From positions 1,488,001-1,552,000 of the forward strand of contig OZ252020.1 in the NCBI GenBank assembly GCA_965247505.1: a stretch of 64,000 bases of DNA. Reading direction: 5' to 3'. A program made the translations under genes and the position numbers. This stretch comes from CAIYRG01 sp965247505. Lineage in GTDB: Bacteria; Pseudomonadota; Alphaproteobacteria; Micropepsales; Micropepsaceae. Positions 1-9,559 of this stretch are shown here, one piece after another; the stretch's first letter is position 1, and each line of letters begins with the position of its first letter. The notes below the pieces were generated by a model. It worked only from the letters and a program-made list of their open reading frames with translations. It searched no databases and had not been told where the DNA came from.

Positions 1-1
1 T

Positions 2-1357
2 GCCGTCGCCAGCCTGACAATTGATGGTCCCTACAATGCCGGCGGCATCGGCGAGACGGAAAGCCGGCAACGAATTCTCGTTTGCACCCCCACTGCAGCT
101 GATGAGGAAGAGGCCTGTGCTCGGCAGATTCTATCTGTTCTGGCGCGACGTGCGTTTCGCCGTCCGGTCACCGATATGGACCTTCAGGATTTGATGAGCC
201 TGTATCAAACCGGCCGGAGCCGCGGCGATTTTGAAGATGGTATTCGTCTGGCGGTGCAGCGCGTTCTCGTCGATCCGGAGTTTCTTTTTCGCATTGAGCG
301 CGATCCGCCAAATGCGAGCGCTGGCGACAATTATCGCCTCAGCGATCTAGAACTGGCCTCGCGGCTTTCGTTCTTCCTTTGGAGCAGCATCCCCGACGAC
401 CAGCTCTTTGAGCTTGCCGAAACCGAGCGGCTGGGCGAGCCGGAAATACTCGAGCGCGAGGTGCGCCGGATGCTCGATGATCCGCGCTCGATAGCCCTGG
501 TAGACAACTTCGCCGGGCAATGGCTGTACCTACGCAATGTTGAGATGGTGTGGCCCAATCCGGATGTCTATCCGGAATTCGATGCGAGTTTGCGTCAATC
601 GCTACAACGCGAGACCGCACTCTTCTTTGAAAGCCAGTTACGCGAAGACCGTCCGGTTCTGGAGCTTCTCGACGCCGATTACTCCTTCATGAACGAACGT
701 TTGGCACGCCATTATGGAATTCCAAATATATATGGCAGCCATTTTCGCCGGGTTTCGGTGACAGACGAAAATCGTAAAGGGCTACTGGGCCAGGGAAGCA
801 TTTTGACTGTCACTTCCTATGCAACAAGGACCGCGCCGACGATCCGCGGCAAATGGCTTCTCGAAAATATTCTTGGTGCGCCACCCCCTCCGCCGCCGGC
901 CGATGTTCCATCGCTTGACGAAACGACATCCGGTGAAAATGGCGAAACTCTAACGGTGCGTGAGCAAATGGAGATGCACCGGGCGAGCCCCGCCTGCGCA
1001 TCATGCCACAGGGTCATGGATCCACTCGGATTTGCCCTCGAGAATTTTGACGCAACGGGTCAGTGGCGGGATGAGGACGGCGGCAATCTCATCGATGCTT
1101 CGGGCGTGACGCCGGACGGATTTGTGTTGAACGGTCCTGCGGACCTGCGCGAATACCTCGTCTCCAACCCGGAACAGTTTGTTGCCACGACGACAGAAAA
1201 ACTTCTCACTTACGCGCTTGGCCGTGGGATCGAGCACTATGACGCTCCATCCATCCGCCAAATACTCCATGACGCAGAGCCGAACGATTATAATTGGTCG
1301 TCCATTGTGCTCGGTGTCGTCAACAGCACTCCATTTCGAATGAGGAGGTCAGACTAG
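2..1357 (+). CDS. DUF1592/DUF1588/DUF1585 cytochrome-type protein, 5' partial
   Basis: The frame is open from the window edge, so the N-terminus is missing; about 451 codons remain. Visible in order are a segment with RRAFRRPVTDMDL (end of the DUF1595-type region), the DUF1592 block (LAVQRVLVDPEFLFR, LASRLSFFLWSSIPDD), the DUF1588 block (GLLGQGSILTVTSYATRTAP) and a C-terminal DUF1585 block ending in LLTYALGRGIEHYD. A haem c motif CASCH is encoded at 995-1009, followed by MDPLGFALENFD, as is typical for this family, first described in planctomycetes. The protein is presumably exported; its substrate is unknown. The stop lies 2 bp before the DUF1552 gene, so the two are probably cotranscribed. 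Confidence 0.88.
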   Translation, partial: AVASLTIDGPYNAGGIGETESRQRILVCTPTAADEEEACARQILSVLARRAFRRPVTDMDLQDLMSLYQTGRSRGDFEDGIRLAVQRVLVDPEFLFRIERDPPNASAGDNYRLSDLELASRLSFFLWSSIPDDQLFELAETERLGEPEILEREVRRMLDDPRSIALVDNFAGQWLYLRNVEMVWPNPDVYPEFDASLRQSLQRETALFFESQLREDRPVLELLDADYSFMNERLARHYGIPNIYGSHFRRVSVTDENRKGLLGQGSILTVTSYATRTAPTIRGKWLLENILGAPPPPPPADVPSLDETTSGENGETLTVREQMEMHRASPACASCHRVMDPLGFALENFDATGQWRDEDGGNLIDASGVTPDGFVLNGPADLREYLVSNPEQFVATTTEKLLTYALGRGIEHYDAPSIRQILHDAEPNDYNWSSIVLGVVNSTPFRMRRSD

Positions 1358-1359
1358 TC

Positions 1360-2712
1360 ATGATCATTTTTAAAAAGGCGATCCCGCGCCGCACGATTTT
1401 GCGAGGCCTAGGCACGACTTTGGCTTTGCCCTTACTGGACGCAATGGTCCCGGCAGCGGCTCGCGCGCAAGATTTGGTGGAGCCGCCGATGCGCTTTGCA
1501 ACCGCCTATGTCCCCAATGGGGTGATGCTGAGCGAATGGACTCCGAATGCTGTGGGTACGGATTTCGAACTGCCCTTGATCTTGAATCAATTGGCCCCAT
1601 TTAGAGACCAAATGCTGGTCGTATCGGGGCTTAACCATGAAAACGGCCGCGCTAAGGCGGGTGAAAACTCAGGGGATCACGCGAGAGCCGGTGCAAGCTA
1701 TCTCACGGGCGCCCATCCGAAAAAGACGGAAGGCGCCGATGTCGAGGCCGGCATTTCTATTGACCAGATCATCGCGGCCGAGGCCGGCAAACACACCCAG
1801 CTCTCCTCGCTCGAGCTCTGCGTCGATTCTCCGGAACTCTTAGGTCAATGTGAGGCTGGATATACTTGCGCTTACATGAATACGATCTGTTGGCGCACGC
1901 CGACCACGCCGATGCCTATGGAGAACCGGCCACGCGTTGTGTTCGAAAGATTGTTCGGCGATTCAGAGAGCACCGACCCCGCCGTGCGTCTTCAGAGGAT
2001 TCAAGAAGATAGGAGCATCCTCGATTCGGTCACCCAGAAGGCAGCGCGCCTGAACGCAGATCTCGGTCATGGCGATCAGATGAAAATTGGCGAGTACCTC
2101 GAGGCCATCCGCGATGTCGAGCGCCGCATTCAGACGGCGGAAGACCAATCCGACCGCGAGATGCCGACACTTGAACGTCCCACAGGCATTCCGGATACGT
2201 TTACCGATCATGCCAAGCTGATGTTCGATTTGCAGGTTCTAGCCTATCAAACCGATCTCACGCGCGTCGGCACGTTTATGTTGGGCCGCGAATTTGGTGG
2301 ACGCACTTACCGCGAGATCGGTATCCCCGACGGGTACCATTCCTTGACCCATCACCAATACAAACAGGACAAGATCGACAAGGTCGTCAAGATTCAAATG
2401 TATCACGCCCAGCACGTCGCCTATTTCCTCGACAGGTTGGCCTCCACGCCGGATGGCGACGGATCGCTTCTCGACCACACAATGGTTCTCTATGGCGCCG
2501 GTTTGAGTGACGCAAATTCTCACTTGCACGACAATTTGCCGACAGTCTTGCTGGGCGGCGCCAAGGGGCACTTGCAGGGCGGTCGTCATTTAGCCTTCCC
2601 GGGCGACCCGCCGCTGACAAATCTGTTCATGACCATGCTCGATTGGATGGATCTCCCTCAGGAGCGCATCGGCGACAGCACCGGCAGATTGAGCGTCAGC
2701 TCGTCGGCGTAA
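1360..2712 (+). CDS. DUF1552 domain protein with Tat signal
   Basis: 450 residues. I chose the ATG at 1360 because GAGGAGG sits at 1342-1348; an upstream in-frame start at 1294 would lie inside the DUF1592 gene. The N-terminus (KKAIPRRTILRGLGTTLALP, then an Ala-rich cleavage region) is a twin-arginine signal, so the protein is probably exported folded. The rest matches DUF1552 in length and in typical segments such as YVPNGVM, SGLNHENGRAKAGENSGDHA, SYLTGAHP and FMLGREFGGRTY. DUF1552 genes are regularly found directly after DUF1592 genes, as here. The reaction is not established; a role with the cytochrome-like partner in periplasmic oxidation or polymer handling is inference only. Confidence 0.88.
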   Translation: MIIFKKAIPRRTILRGLGTTLALPLLDAMVPAAARAQDLVEPPMRFATAYVPNGVMLSEWTPNAVGTDFELPLILNQLAPFRDQMLVVSGLNHENGRAKAGENSGDHARAGASYLTGAHPKKTEGADVEAGISIDQIIAAEAGKHTQLSSLELCVDSPELLGQCEAGYTCAYMNTICWRTPTTPMPMENRPRVVFERLFGDSESTDPAVRLQRIQEDRSILDSVTQKAARLNADLGHGDQMKIGEYLEAIRDVERRIQTAEDQSDREMPTLERPTGIPDTFTDHAKLMFDLQVLAYQTDLTRVGTFMLGREFGGRTYREIGIPDGYHSLTHHQYKQDKIDKVVKIQMYHAQHVAYFLDRLASTPDGDGSLLDHTMVLYGAGLSDANSHLHDNLPTVLLGGAKGHLQGGRHLAFPGDPPLTNLFMTMLDWMDLPQERIGDSTGRLSVSSSA

Positions 2713-3090
2713 GGCGCGTCGCCTAAGAACATATTTCGATCGAACTTACCTTCCCCCCTTGAGGGGGAAGGTGTTCGCTTGCGTGTGGAGAGCGCCCAAA
2801 CGAATTTATTATCCGGACAGGTCAGATATCTCGCAGTAAACGATTTTACCTCCCCCAACGCGGGGAGGTCGCGAGCCCCCCTCACACAACTGTCATCTCG
2901 GGCGAGCGTTTTGGCGCGAGACCCGGGACCCACCGAGACAGCGACACCGTAGGTCCCGGCCCTCCGCGCTTCGCGCGGAAATCTCGTGAGTTCGCGGCAT
3001 GGCCGCGCGACGACGCGAAAGCATCGCTTGGCCGGGATGCCATTTTGTAAGACGTATAAGCTTCGTGCTTCGACAGGCTCCGCCTGATTC
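2713..3090. repeat. Gene-free spacer with hairpins and REP-like repeats
   Basis: No gene is visible between the convergent DUF1552 and ankyrin genes. Bases 2748-2772 form a perfect 10-bp inverted repeat (ACCTTCCCCC / GGGGGAAGGT). Similar hairpins occur at 28359-28380 and 53752-53774, so this is a dispersed repeat. A related shorter stem (CCTCCCC...GGGGAGG) lies near 2855-2870, and 2890-2935 has a REP-like segment (TGTCATCTCGGGCGAGCG). The spacer probably also serves as a bidirectional terminator, but no T-run follows the main hairpin. Confidence 0.55.
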
Positions 3091-4662
3091 CTACTCGTCT
3101 ACCCGACCCGGTTGTGGCGTCCGGAGCGTGCCATCGCTCAACGCGGCCCCCTGGGCGTCGAAACGCTGGCCTTGGTTGATACGGAAAACCGCCGAATCAT
3201 CCCCGGGTGGGTCGAAATAGTCCGGCGCATCTAAGGGGGTAGCACCCAATTCGAGCAGCAGCGCCACTGTGCTGGGTTGGATGATCTCTCCAAGCTCCTC
3301 GCCATAGGGAATCCAAGGCAGGCGCATGCCGGCGGCGACGCTCAAGGGTGTCTGCTGATAGCCGTCCCACACATCTATGGTGGCGCCATGTTCTACCAAA
3401 TACCGCACGATCTCATTGGCGCCATTGGTGGCTGCGCCGTGCATTGCCGTGAGGCCGTCATCATTAGCGGCATTGACGTTCGCGCCCCATTCGATCAGCA
3501 GGCGCACGGCCTCCAAAGCGGGCGCCATTTCTTCCTCGGTATAATCTTGACCGCGGCTAAGCCCAGCCGCCACCATGAGCGGTGTCAGATTCGCCGTTGT
3601 CGCCAGCAGCGGATCGGCGCCCGCCTCAACAAATAGTCTCATCATTTCGGGATCGGGTGTTGCCGCGGCGAGCAATAACGGGCTCGCCCCTATTCCGGTC
3701 CGATCGCGATCTCCGCCAACTGCCGGCATAGTCACCACCTGAACATTTGGATCTGCACCACGCGCCAGCAGTGCCACGGCCAACTCATCCAGGCTCGGTC
3801 GGAAGATATGGTCCGTATAATTCGCGTAGCGGATCCCATTCAGCGCGGTAAGTCCCATCAGCGCCGTATAGTGAAGAGCGGTAGCGTCATTTTGATCCCG
3901 CGCATTCGGGTTCGCACCCTTTTCCAAAAGAAAGAGACCGAGCTCCTCCCAACCGCTCACACTTGCCAGCACGAGCGGCGTCATTTCCCGCGGCCCGACC
4001 ACTTCGATATCGGCCCCCGCTGCCAACAGAATATCGCTTGATTCCATATCGCCCGCACGCACGGCAAACAGCAATGGGGCAAAGCCACCATTCGTACGTG
4101 CATTTACATCGGCGCCTGCGTCGATCAGAGCGCGTACCGCCGCGGGGTGTTTTTGCGCCGCCGCCCACATCAAAGCGGTCTGCCCCCGATCGCTTTCCCT
4201 CGCATTCACATCTGCGCCTTGTCCGAGCAACGCGCTCACGGCATCCACATTGCCGGTGCGCGCGCAAAGCATGAGCGGGGTTTCTTGAGAAAGACCTCTG
4301 GCGTTCGAATCGGCGCCGGCCGCCAGCAGCGCCTCGACCATTGGCGCGTTTGCATTGGTGCAAGCCATGGTTAGGGGCATTGCGCCGTAATCATTCACCG
4401 CATTTGGATCTGCGCCCGCACCAATCAGTAATTCGGCAATTTCCAATCCGTCGAAATGGGCCGCCCAGTGCAATGCGGTCGTACCGTCCGTTTGGGCCGC
4501 GCTTACATCGCCGCCTTCGGCTATTAACGAGCGCAGCGTATCCACGTCATTAGCCGCGGCGGCATCGGCAATGCTCCCACCATCGGCAGCCCAAAGCGGA
4601 CCTGCGGTACTCGTCAAAAGCGCGGCCAGCGCAAAACCCAAATATCTCGATTGAATGCGCAT
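3091..4662 (-). CDS. Secreted ankyrin-repeat protein
   Basis: 523 residues. An N-terminal signal peptide is evident (RYLGFALAALLTSTAGPLWA, cleavage after AxA). From about residue 30 to 450 it consists of roughly ten ankyrin repeats, with consensus pieces such as TALHWAAHFDGLEIAELLI, GADVNARE, TALMWAAAQKH and GADVNART. The last ~60 residues (DAPDYFDPPGDDSAVFRINQ onward) are not ankyrin-like. The signal peptide places it in the periplasm or outside, unlike eukaryotic-type effector ankyrins. It converges on the DUF1592-DUF1552 pair; secreted ankyrin proteins are often found near such genes, which suggests a shared process, but no partner can be named. Confidence 0.9.
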   Translation of the reverse strand: MRIQSRYLGFALAALLTSTAGPLWAADGGSIADAAAANDVDTLRSLIAEGGDVSAAQTDGTTALHWAAHFDGLEIAELLIGAGADPNAVNDYGAMPLTMACTNANAPMVEALLAAGADSNARGLSQETPLMLCARTGNVDAVSALLGQGADVNARESDRGQTALMWAAAQKHPAAVRALIDAGADVNARTNGGFAPLLFAVRAGDMESSDILLAAGADIEVVGPREMTPLVLASVSGWEELGLFLLEKGANPNARDQNDATALHYTALMGLTALNGIRYANYTDHIFRPSLDELAVALLARGADPNVQVVTMPAVGGDRDRTGIGASPLLLAAATPDPEMMRLFVEAGADPLLATTANLTPLMVAAGLSRGQDYTEEEMAPALEAVRLLIEWGANVNAANDDGLTAMHGAATNGANEIVRYLVEHGATIDVWDGYQQTPLSVAAGMRLPWIPYGEELGEIIQPSTVALLLELGATPLDAPDYFDPPGDDSAVFRINQGQRFDAQGAALSDGTLRTPQPGRVDE

Positions 4663-4813
4663 CCCACGCCTCCCTAAATCTCGTCAGAGGCAGCCAAATA
4701 TTGCCGCTCTGGTTAAAGCCGATCTGGGCTGAGCATAGCCCAATTGGCTACGCGCCGCTAATGCCCCATCGCCCTGTCTCGCGCATCCGGTGAGTGGTAG
4801 GCTTTCAGCTCTA

Positions 4814-6104
4814 ATGGCGCTCTTGATGCGATATTCTACCCTGGTTTTGCTGCTGCTCGTTGCGGCCTGCACAAATACCGCCGCACCACCGCCAACGCTC
4901 GACGATATTGCGGGCGGGTATGTTCGCCTCACACTGGAAATCGGCGCGCATGAGGACGGCTATATCGATGCCTATTTCGGACCGCCTGAGTGGAAGGAGC
5001 AGGCCGATACAGCGCCCGGAACGACCGCAGAGCTGAAAAACGAGGCCGAGCGCATTCACGATGCGCTGAGTACTATCGATCAGACAGCATTGCAGAGGGA
5101 TGACCAGCACCGCGTCGATTGGCTTCTTGCCCATGTTGCAAGCGCTCGGTTTCGGATCAACATGATTGAGGGCGTGCGCTTGCCATTTCACGAAGAAGCA
5201 GCGCGTCTTTTTGGGCTGACACCGGAACTTCGCCCACTTCAAAGCTACGACCCGATATTGGATCGCATCGAGGCCCTGCTTCCGGGAGAAACGCCTCTTA
5301 GTGAGCGCGTAGAAGAGTTTCGGGCGCGCTACACAATTCCGGAGGAGCGGCTCAGACAGGTTATGGAAACAGCGATCGCGGAATGCCGCCGGCGCACGCT
5401 TGCACATCTACAACTGCCCGCGGACGAGCGCTTCAACATGGAGTTCGTCACGGGCGAGAATTGGAGCGCTTATAATTGGTATCTGGGCGGCAATCAGAGC
5501 CTCATCCAGATCAATACCGAATTGCCCATCCGAATTGACGACGCGATACGGCTCGGCTGCCACGAAGGCTATCCCGGCCACCACCTCCATGGCATCCATA
5601 TGGAGCAAAAATACCGCGATAAGGGCTGGAGTGGGTTTTCGGTTGCCGCTCTTTGCTCCGGCAAGCCCTCTGATGGAGGGCGGGGCAAATTTCGGCATTG
5701 ATTTGGCATTTCCCGATGCAGAACGGGCGGCATTTGAGGCGGAAACACTCTACCCGCTGGCCGATCTCGATCCCGCAACAGCGGAAAATTATGAGGCCCT
5801 TCGCCACGCACTCAAAGATCTTGCCGGTGCTTCGCGCACCATCGCTGCGATGTATTTGGACGGCGAGATCACGCGCGAGCGCGCAGTGGAATTGACGCAG
5901 CGCTATCAACTCAGCTCTCCAGCGCGCGCAGAGCGGAGCGTGGCGTTTGCCGAAACTTACCGCGCTTACGTGATCAACTATTCCAGCGGCGAAGATTTGG
6001 TGCGGGCCTTCGTGTCCGGGGCCAGCCAAAATGAAACCACACGCTGGGAAACATATGAGCGCATATATTCGGGCTCGCTATTGCCGAACGAGCTTGCGCA
6101 ATAA
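4814..6104 (+). pseudogene. DUF885 family lipoprotein, frameshifted
   Basis: The N-terminal part carries a lipoprotein signal (TLVLLLLVAAC) and the DUF885 metal-binding segment CHEGYPGHH. After GWSGFSV the frame breaks at about 5640-5655: the family continuation (LPLFAPASPLMEGGANFGID) is found in the next frame and runs to 6104. The change is equivalent to one extra base or two missing bases. DUF885 proteins are HExxH-like presumed metallopeptidases or hydrolases. Both halves are well conserved and free of other stops, so the lesion is recent or a sequence error. The start could be ATG 4814 or 4826; both keep the lipobox. Confidence 0.8.
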
Positions 6105-6134
6105 GTTGCTCGTTTAGAAAGTGCGACCCCCGCC

Positions 6135-7337
6135 CTACGCGATATAGCTGCTGTTGATATCTGCGACGCTGAGCGTTCCGGCCTGCTTCATGACGATCTC
6201 GAACTCGCGCTTCAAGATATCGAGCACGGTTTCCACGCCCTCCTGGCCGAAGGTCCCGAGCCCCCACAGATAAGGCCGGCCTATGGCGATGGCATCGGCG
6301 CCCAGCGCCAGCGCCTTAAAGATGTCCGTGCCGCGGCGAAAACCGCTATCGACGATCACCGGGATGAGGCCGCTCACCGCGTCAACCACTTCGGGCAAGG
6401 ATTCGATGGTACTGCGTCCCGAATCTTCTGCGCGCCCGCCATGGTTCGAAACGATGATCCCATCGACGCCATGTTCGATGGCAAGCCTGGCATCCTCGGC
6501 GGTCACGATCCCCTTCAGCATCAGCCGCATCGAGGTCGCATCGCGTATGCGGTCGATATAATCCCAATCGAGAAAACTTCGGTCGGTGTCGCTGCGTGTG
6601 AGCCCATCGAACATCGGTTTGGGCGGAATGATTCCTGCGTCCGGCGCGTGGCACGAGGTGCAGGCAGCATTGGTGTCGCGGCGGTGGCGCGCGGCGGCCT
6701 CGCGATTACTCACAGGCAAATCCACCGTGACCGCGAGCACCGGACAGCCCGCAGCCTCGACCCGTCTGATCATCGCTTCTGTGACTTCCCAGGCGACATC
6801 GACATAGAGCTGGTACCAAACAGGACGCCCGCGCCCTTCGTTCACATCCTCGACCGCGGATGAGGTCACCGTGGAGAGAATTTGTTCGACCCCGCGCGTG
6901 CGCGCCGCGCGCGCGACCGCGACCTCGCCTTCCGGGTGATAGGCCTTTTGGCTGCCGCAAGGCGCGATGATAATCGGGATCGGATAGCGCTCTCCGAAAA
7001 TCTCGACCGAGGTGTCCATTTCGCGGGTGTCGACCAGGCGGCGCATACGTAAGCTGTATTTGCCGAAACCTTCGCGGTTGGCTTGCAAAGTTCCGCCATT
7101 ATCCGTGCCCATCGACATATAGGTGTAATGGCCGGGCGGAAATCTCACCTTGGCCGCTTCGTGAAAATCAAAAACATTGATCGCTTGCTGCGCTTGGGTG
7201 ATGAGCTGCGGCGCATAGGCGTCGAGAATATCGAAGGCGGGCTGGCCCATAACGCGGCTGGCGGCAGCGAGCACCGGACTTGCCGCGAGAAAGCTTAGAA
7301 AAGCGCGCCGCGTGGAAAGCTTGAATGCCTCGTTCAT
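6135..7337 (-). CDS. FMN-dependent alpha-hydroxy-acid oxidase/dehydrogenase with Tat-like signal
   Basis: 400 residues. The body matches the lactate dehydrogenase/glycolate oxidase family: LKGIVTAEDARLAIEHGVDG, the active-site SNHGGRAEDSGRST loop with the His and Arg that bind the substrate carboxylate, and the FMN phosphate site IPVIVDSGFRRGTDIFKALA followed by GADAIAIGRPYLW. It would oxidise an L-2-hydroxy acid using FMN. The N-terminus (LSTRRAFLSFLAASPVLAAAS) resembles a Tat signal, which suggests an exported form, unlike cytoplasmic LldD. It stands alone, convergent to the DUF885 gene. The substrate cannot be read from the sequence. Confidence 0.88.
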   Translation of the reverse strand: MNEAFKLSTRRAFLSFLAASPVLAAASRVMGQPAFDILDAYAPQLITQAQQAINVFDFHEAAKVRFPPGHYTYMSMGTDNGGTLQANREGFGKYSLRMRRLVDTREMDTSVEIFGERYPIPIIIAPCGSQKAYHPEGEVAVARAARTRGVEQILSTVTSSAVEDVNEGRGRPVWYQLYVDVAWEVTEAMIRRVEAAGCPVLAVTVDLPVSNREAAARHRRDTNAACTSCHAPDAGIIPPKPMFDGLTRSDTDRSFLDWDYIDRIRDATSMRLMLKGIVTAEDARLAIEHGVDGIIVSNHGGRAEDSGRSTIESLPEVVDAVSGLIPVIVDSGFRRGTDIFKALALGADAIAIGRPYLWGLGTFGQEGVETVLDILKREFEIVMKQAGTLSVADINSSYIA

Positions 7338-7486
7338 TTCGACCCCCGATATTTTGGCCCGATATTTTTTGAAGTGTAGCGCAAGGGTTTCCCCTTCGCC
7401 ATTGGGCCAGGCGCGTCATTAACTTTCTTTCGCCCCATTTTGGGACTTTCCTATGTTTGGCAGCGTGAATCGGGGACGCACAATAG

Positions 7487-8260
7487 ATGGTGCTAAATTG
7501 GAGATGGTCGAACGCCACGGTGATCGGGCTTGTGCTCGCGCTTTGTGCGCCGATTGTGCACGCCACCGAGGATGTACCGCCACCCGACCCGATTAACGGT
7601 GCTGCACCGGACCCGTTCGCCGCGTCAGATCCGTTTGCTGCGCCATATCCATTCGCCGCGCCGCCGATGAGCGAAGCCGAAGTTGCTGAGGCAGTAGCAG
7701 CTGATGAACAAGCCACGGCAGAAGCGAGAAAGAGGATTCGCGAGCGCTACAAAGAGGTATTCACGGCAGATGTTCAAGCGCGGATGATGTATTTCTATGC
7801 TTGGTATCCGACCGACTACGCGGTCGCACTGCGGAAGACCAACGGTGTGTATAGTGTTGCATACGTCCAGGGCGACCGTGAGATCGTCTCAGACGACGAT
7901 AAAAATAATTTCCATAGTAAAGCGACGCCCATATGCGATGTGCAGATCAATCCCGGACGCGCCGAACAAATTCTTAGCGTATGGACGCGCGTGCTCGAAC
8001 AGGAATGGCCTGAAGCTGATGATCGTTCTGGTTTCGATACCGACGCGGTAAGTTTTTCTGCACTCCATGAAGGAAAAGAATTGTTCGGTTCAGCCGGAAG
8101 TCCTGACGAAAATTCCATAACGGGGCTGCTCACCCAAGTCGGCGTAAACATGACGCACTACTGCCGAGTTACGAACTGGCCCTTTGGACTCTTGATACGC
8201 CTATGGTTCGCACGCGAAATTGACAATCATTTGTCCGCATTGGAAGAGAGGCTGGAATGA
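7487..8260 (+). CDS. Secreted protein of unknown function, paralogue 1
   Basis: 257 residues. A signal peptide is seen (SNATVIGLVLALCAPIVHA), then a Pro/Phe-rich stretch with short repeats (DPFAASDPFAAPYPFAAPP) around residues 40-60, then a helical Ala/Glu/Arg-rich segment and a mixed globular region. I do not recognise the family. The C-terminal half aligns by eye with the next gene's product (GRAEQILSVWTRVLEQ against AFADQILLVWEKMLLL; both end in LEERLE/LERLE), so the pair arose by duplication. Its stop overlaps the next start by 4 bp (ATGA), indicating translational coupling. Confidence 0.7.
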   Translation: MVLNWRWSNATVIGLVLALCAPIVHATEDVPPPDPINGAAPDPFAASDPFAAPYPFAAPPMSEAEVAEAVAADEQATAEARKRIRERYKEVFTADVQARMMYFYAWYPTDYAVALRKTNGVYSVAYVQGDREIVSDDDKNNFHSKATPICDVQINPGRAEQILSVWTRVLEQEWPEADDRSGFDTDAVSFSALHEGKELFGSAGSPDENSITGLLTQVGVNMTHYCRVTNWPFGLLIRLWFAREIDNHLSALEERLE

Positions 8261-8983
8261 AGCTACGAGCGCGGTGTTTTGTAACTCTGTTCTTGCTGTG
8301 CGCGCCGGCTGCCGATGCGCAAGATCATTTGCAGCCGGAGAGATCGGCATTGTCTGATGGTGGCTTCTATTTTGGATTCTACAGGAGCCTCGTCGCTAAA
8401 ACGTTTTCCGATGGTTGGGGCGTGCACTCTCTAGTGCGGATGGTCACCGTTCCGTCCTTCTCACCCGAATGGATGATCGGCGTAGGCCAACGTGACGAAG
8501 CCCGATACATTTTCGGCCTTGAACCTGAAGTTGATCTTTGGTCGGTTCACCTATTTAACGCAATTTGAGGACAGCCTGCCTGCGGCGACTGGCGATGAAA
8601 GAATATGGCAAGAAGAACAAATCGCACGCCTTAAAGAATATCTCCCCGCCGACTTAGAGAATTTGTCCGTATCGCGTTGCGAGTACGAAATTCAGCCGGC
8701 CTTCGCCGATCAAATCTTGCTGGTGTGGGAGAAAATGCTGCTTCTCACGCGCGCTGGTCTAGGGACAGCTTTTACAACGGATGGCACAAGCTATCATTTT
8801 TCCGCTTTCAGTGCGTCATTGGGAACTTGGGTCTCAGGGCGGACACATTCGCCCGAGGGCAACGACCCCGCTCGTCTTGTCCAGATCGGTCACACGATGA
8901 AAAACCTCTGGGAGAGCGGCGGCGAAGAGCTTGCCGCGCAACTGAGCACTCAGGTCGACGAAATACTTGAGAGGCTGGAATAG
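8257..8983 (+). pseudogene. Secreted protein paralogue 2, frameshifted
   Basis: It starts in the ATGA overlap with paralogue 1 and has a signal peptide (RARCFVTLFLLCAPAADAQ). The first frame stops at 8568. The homologous C-terminal half (FEDSLPAATGDERIWQEE to EILERLE) is in the next frame and ends at 8983. The crossover must lie at about 8490-8565. Net change is one extra base or two missing. Similarity to the upstream gene across the second frame is the evidence that both frames belong to one gene. Function unknown. Confidence 0.65.
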
Positions 8984-9020
8984 TCGTTCTTTTACTGGAT
9001 CGGCTCATTCACCCCCCCAC

Positions 9021-9130
9021 ATGTCATGGCCCGACTTGATCGGGTTACCCAGCTGCAACGCGTCGGCGCGGCAAATTAGCTTTGTGATCGCCTGGGTGGC
9101 CCGCTTTTGCGGGCCATGACAAATTGGGGG
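9021..9130. repeat. REP-like inverted pair, family B
   Basis: The outer arms are TGTCATGGCCCG...CGGG at the left and CCCGC...GCGGGCCATGACA at the right, in inverted orientation around a ~60-bp core. A second copy with the same outer arms is at 27565-27712. The paired inverted layout recalls BIME/MITE-like interspersed elements. The right arm abuts the truncated GH25 gene, so insertion or recombination at this repeat may have removed that gene's 5' part. Confidence 0.6.
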
Positions 9131-9527
9131 GGCGGCTAAATCGGCCGCGCGCCCAGTCGTTCCAGATAGCGCACTGCCGCCCGCCATCGATCTCGAATAT
9201 GTCGGCAATTGTTCGAACCGCCCGAGTCGAGAGAATTTTCTTATCGAACTTGCCGAATTTATCGACGCTATTGAGCGGCATTATGGCGTCGCGCCGATCA
9301 TCTACTCCACGCAAGATTTCTACGAAGACTATCTCACTCTAAGCGAACTAACCGGCAATCGGTTTTGGGTGCGCGATTTATTTGGTTCGGCAAGCTGGCC
9401 CGAAGAAAGTGCCGCGCTGTTCCATCAATACGCCAACCGAGGACGGCTCAAAGGGATCAAGGGTCCTGTCGATCTCAACGTTTTTCTTGGCTCACGCGCG
9501 GAGTTTGAATTGTTATTGGCGGATTAG
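9120..9527 (+). pseudogene. GH25 lysozyme (muramidase) C-terminal remnant
   Basis: An open frame with no good start codon encodes LPPAIDLEYVGNCSNRPSRE, then IDAIERHYGVAPIIYSTQDF, FWVRDLF, ALFHQYANRG and VDLNVFLGSRAEFELL. These correspond in order to the C-terminal two thirds of glycosyl hydrolase family 25: the LDIE-like strand with acidic residue, the YST strand, the QY strand and the final VDLNVF. The N-terminal catalytic DxSxxQ region is absent, replaced upstream by a REP-like repeat and a stop at 9117. It is a 5'-truncated, probably inactive relic. Confidence 0.75.
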
Positions 9528-9559
9528 CCACTCCCCCACTGTGTTGCCCGCCCCACCAT

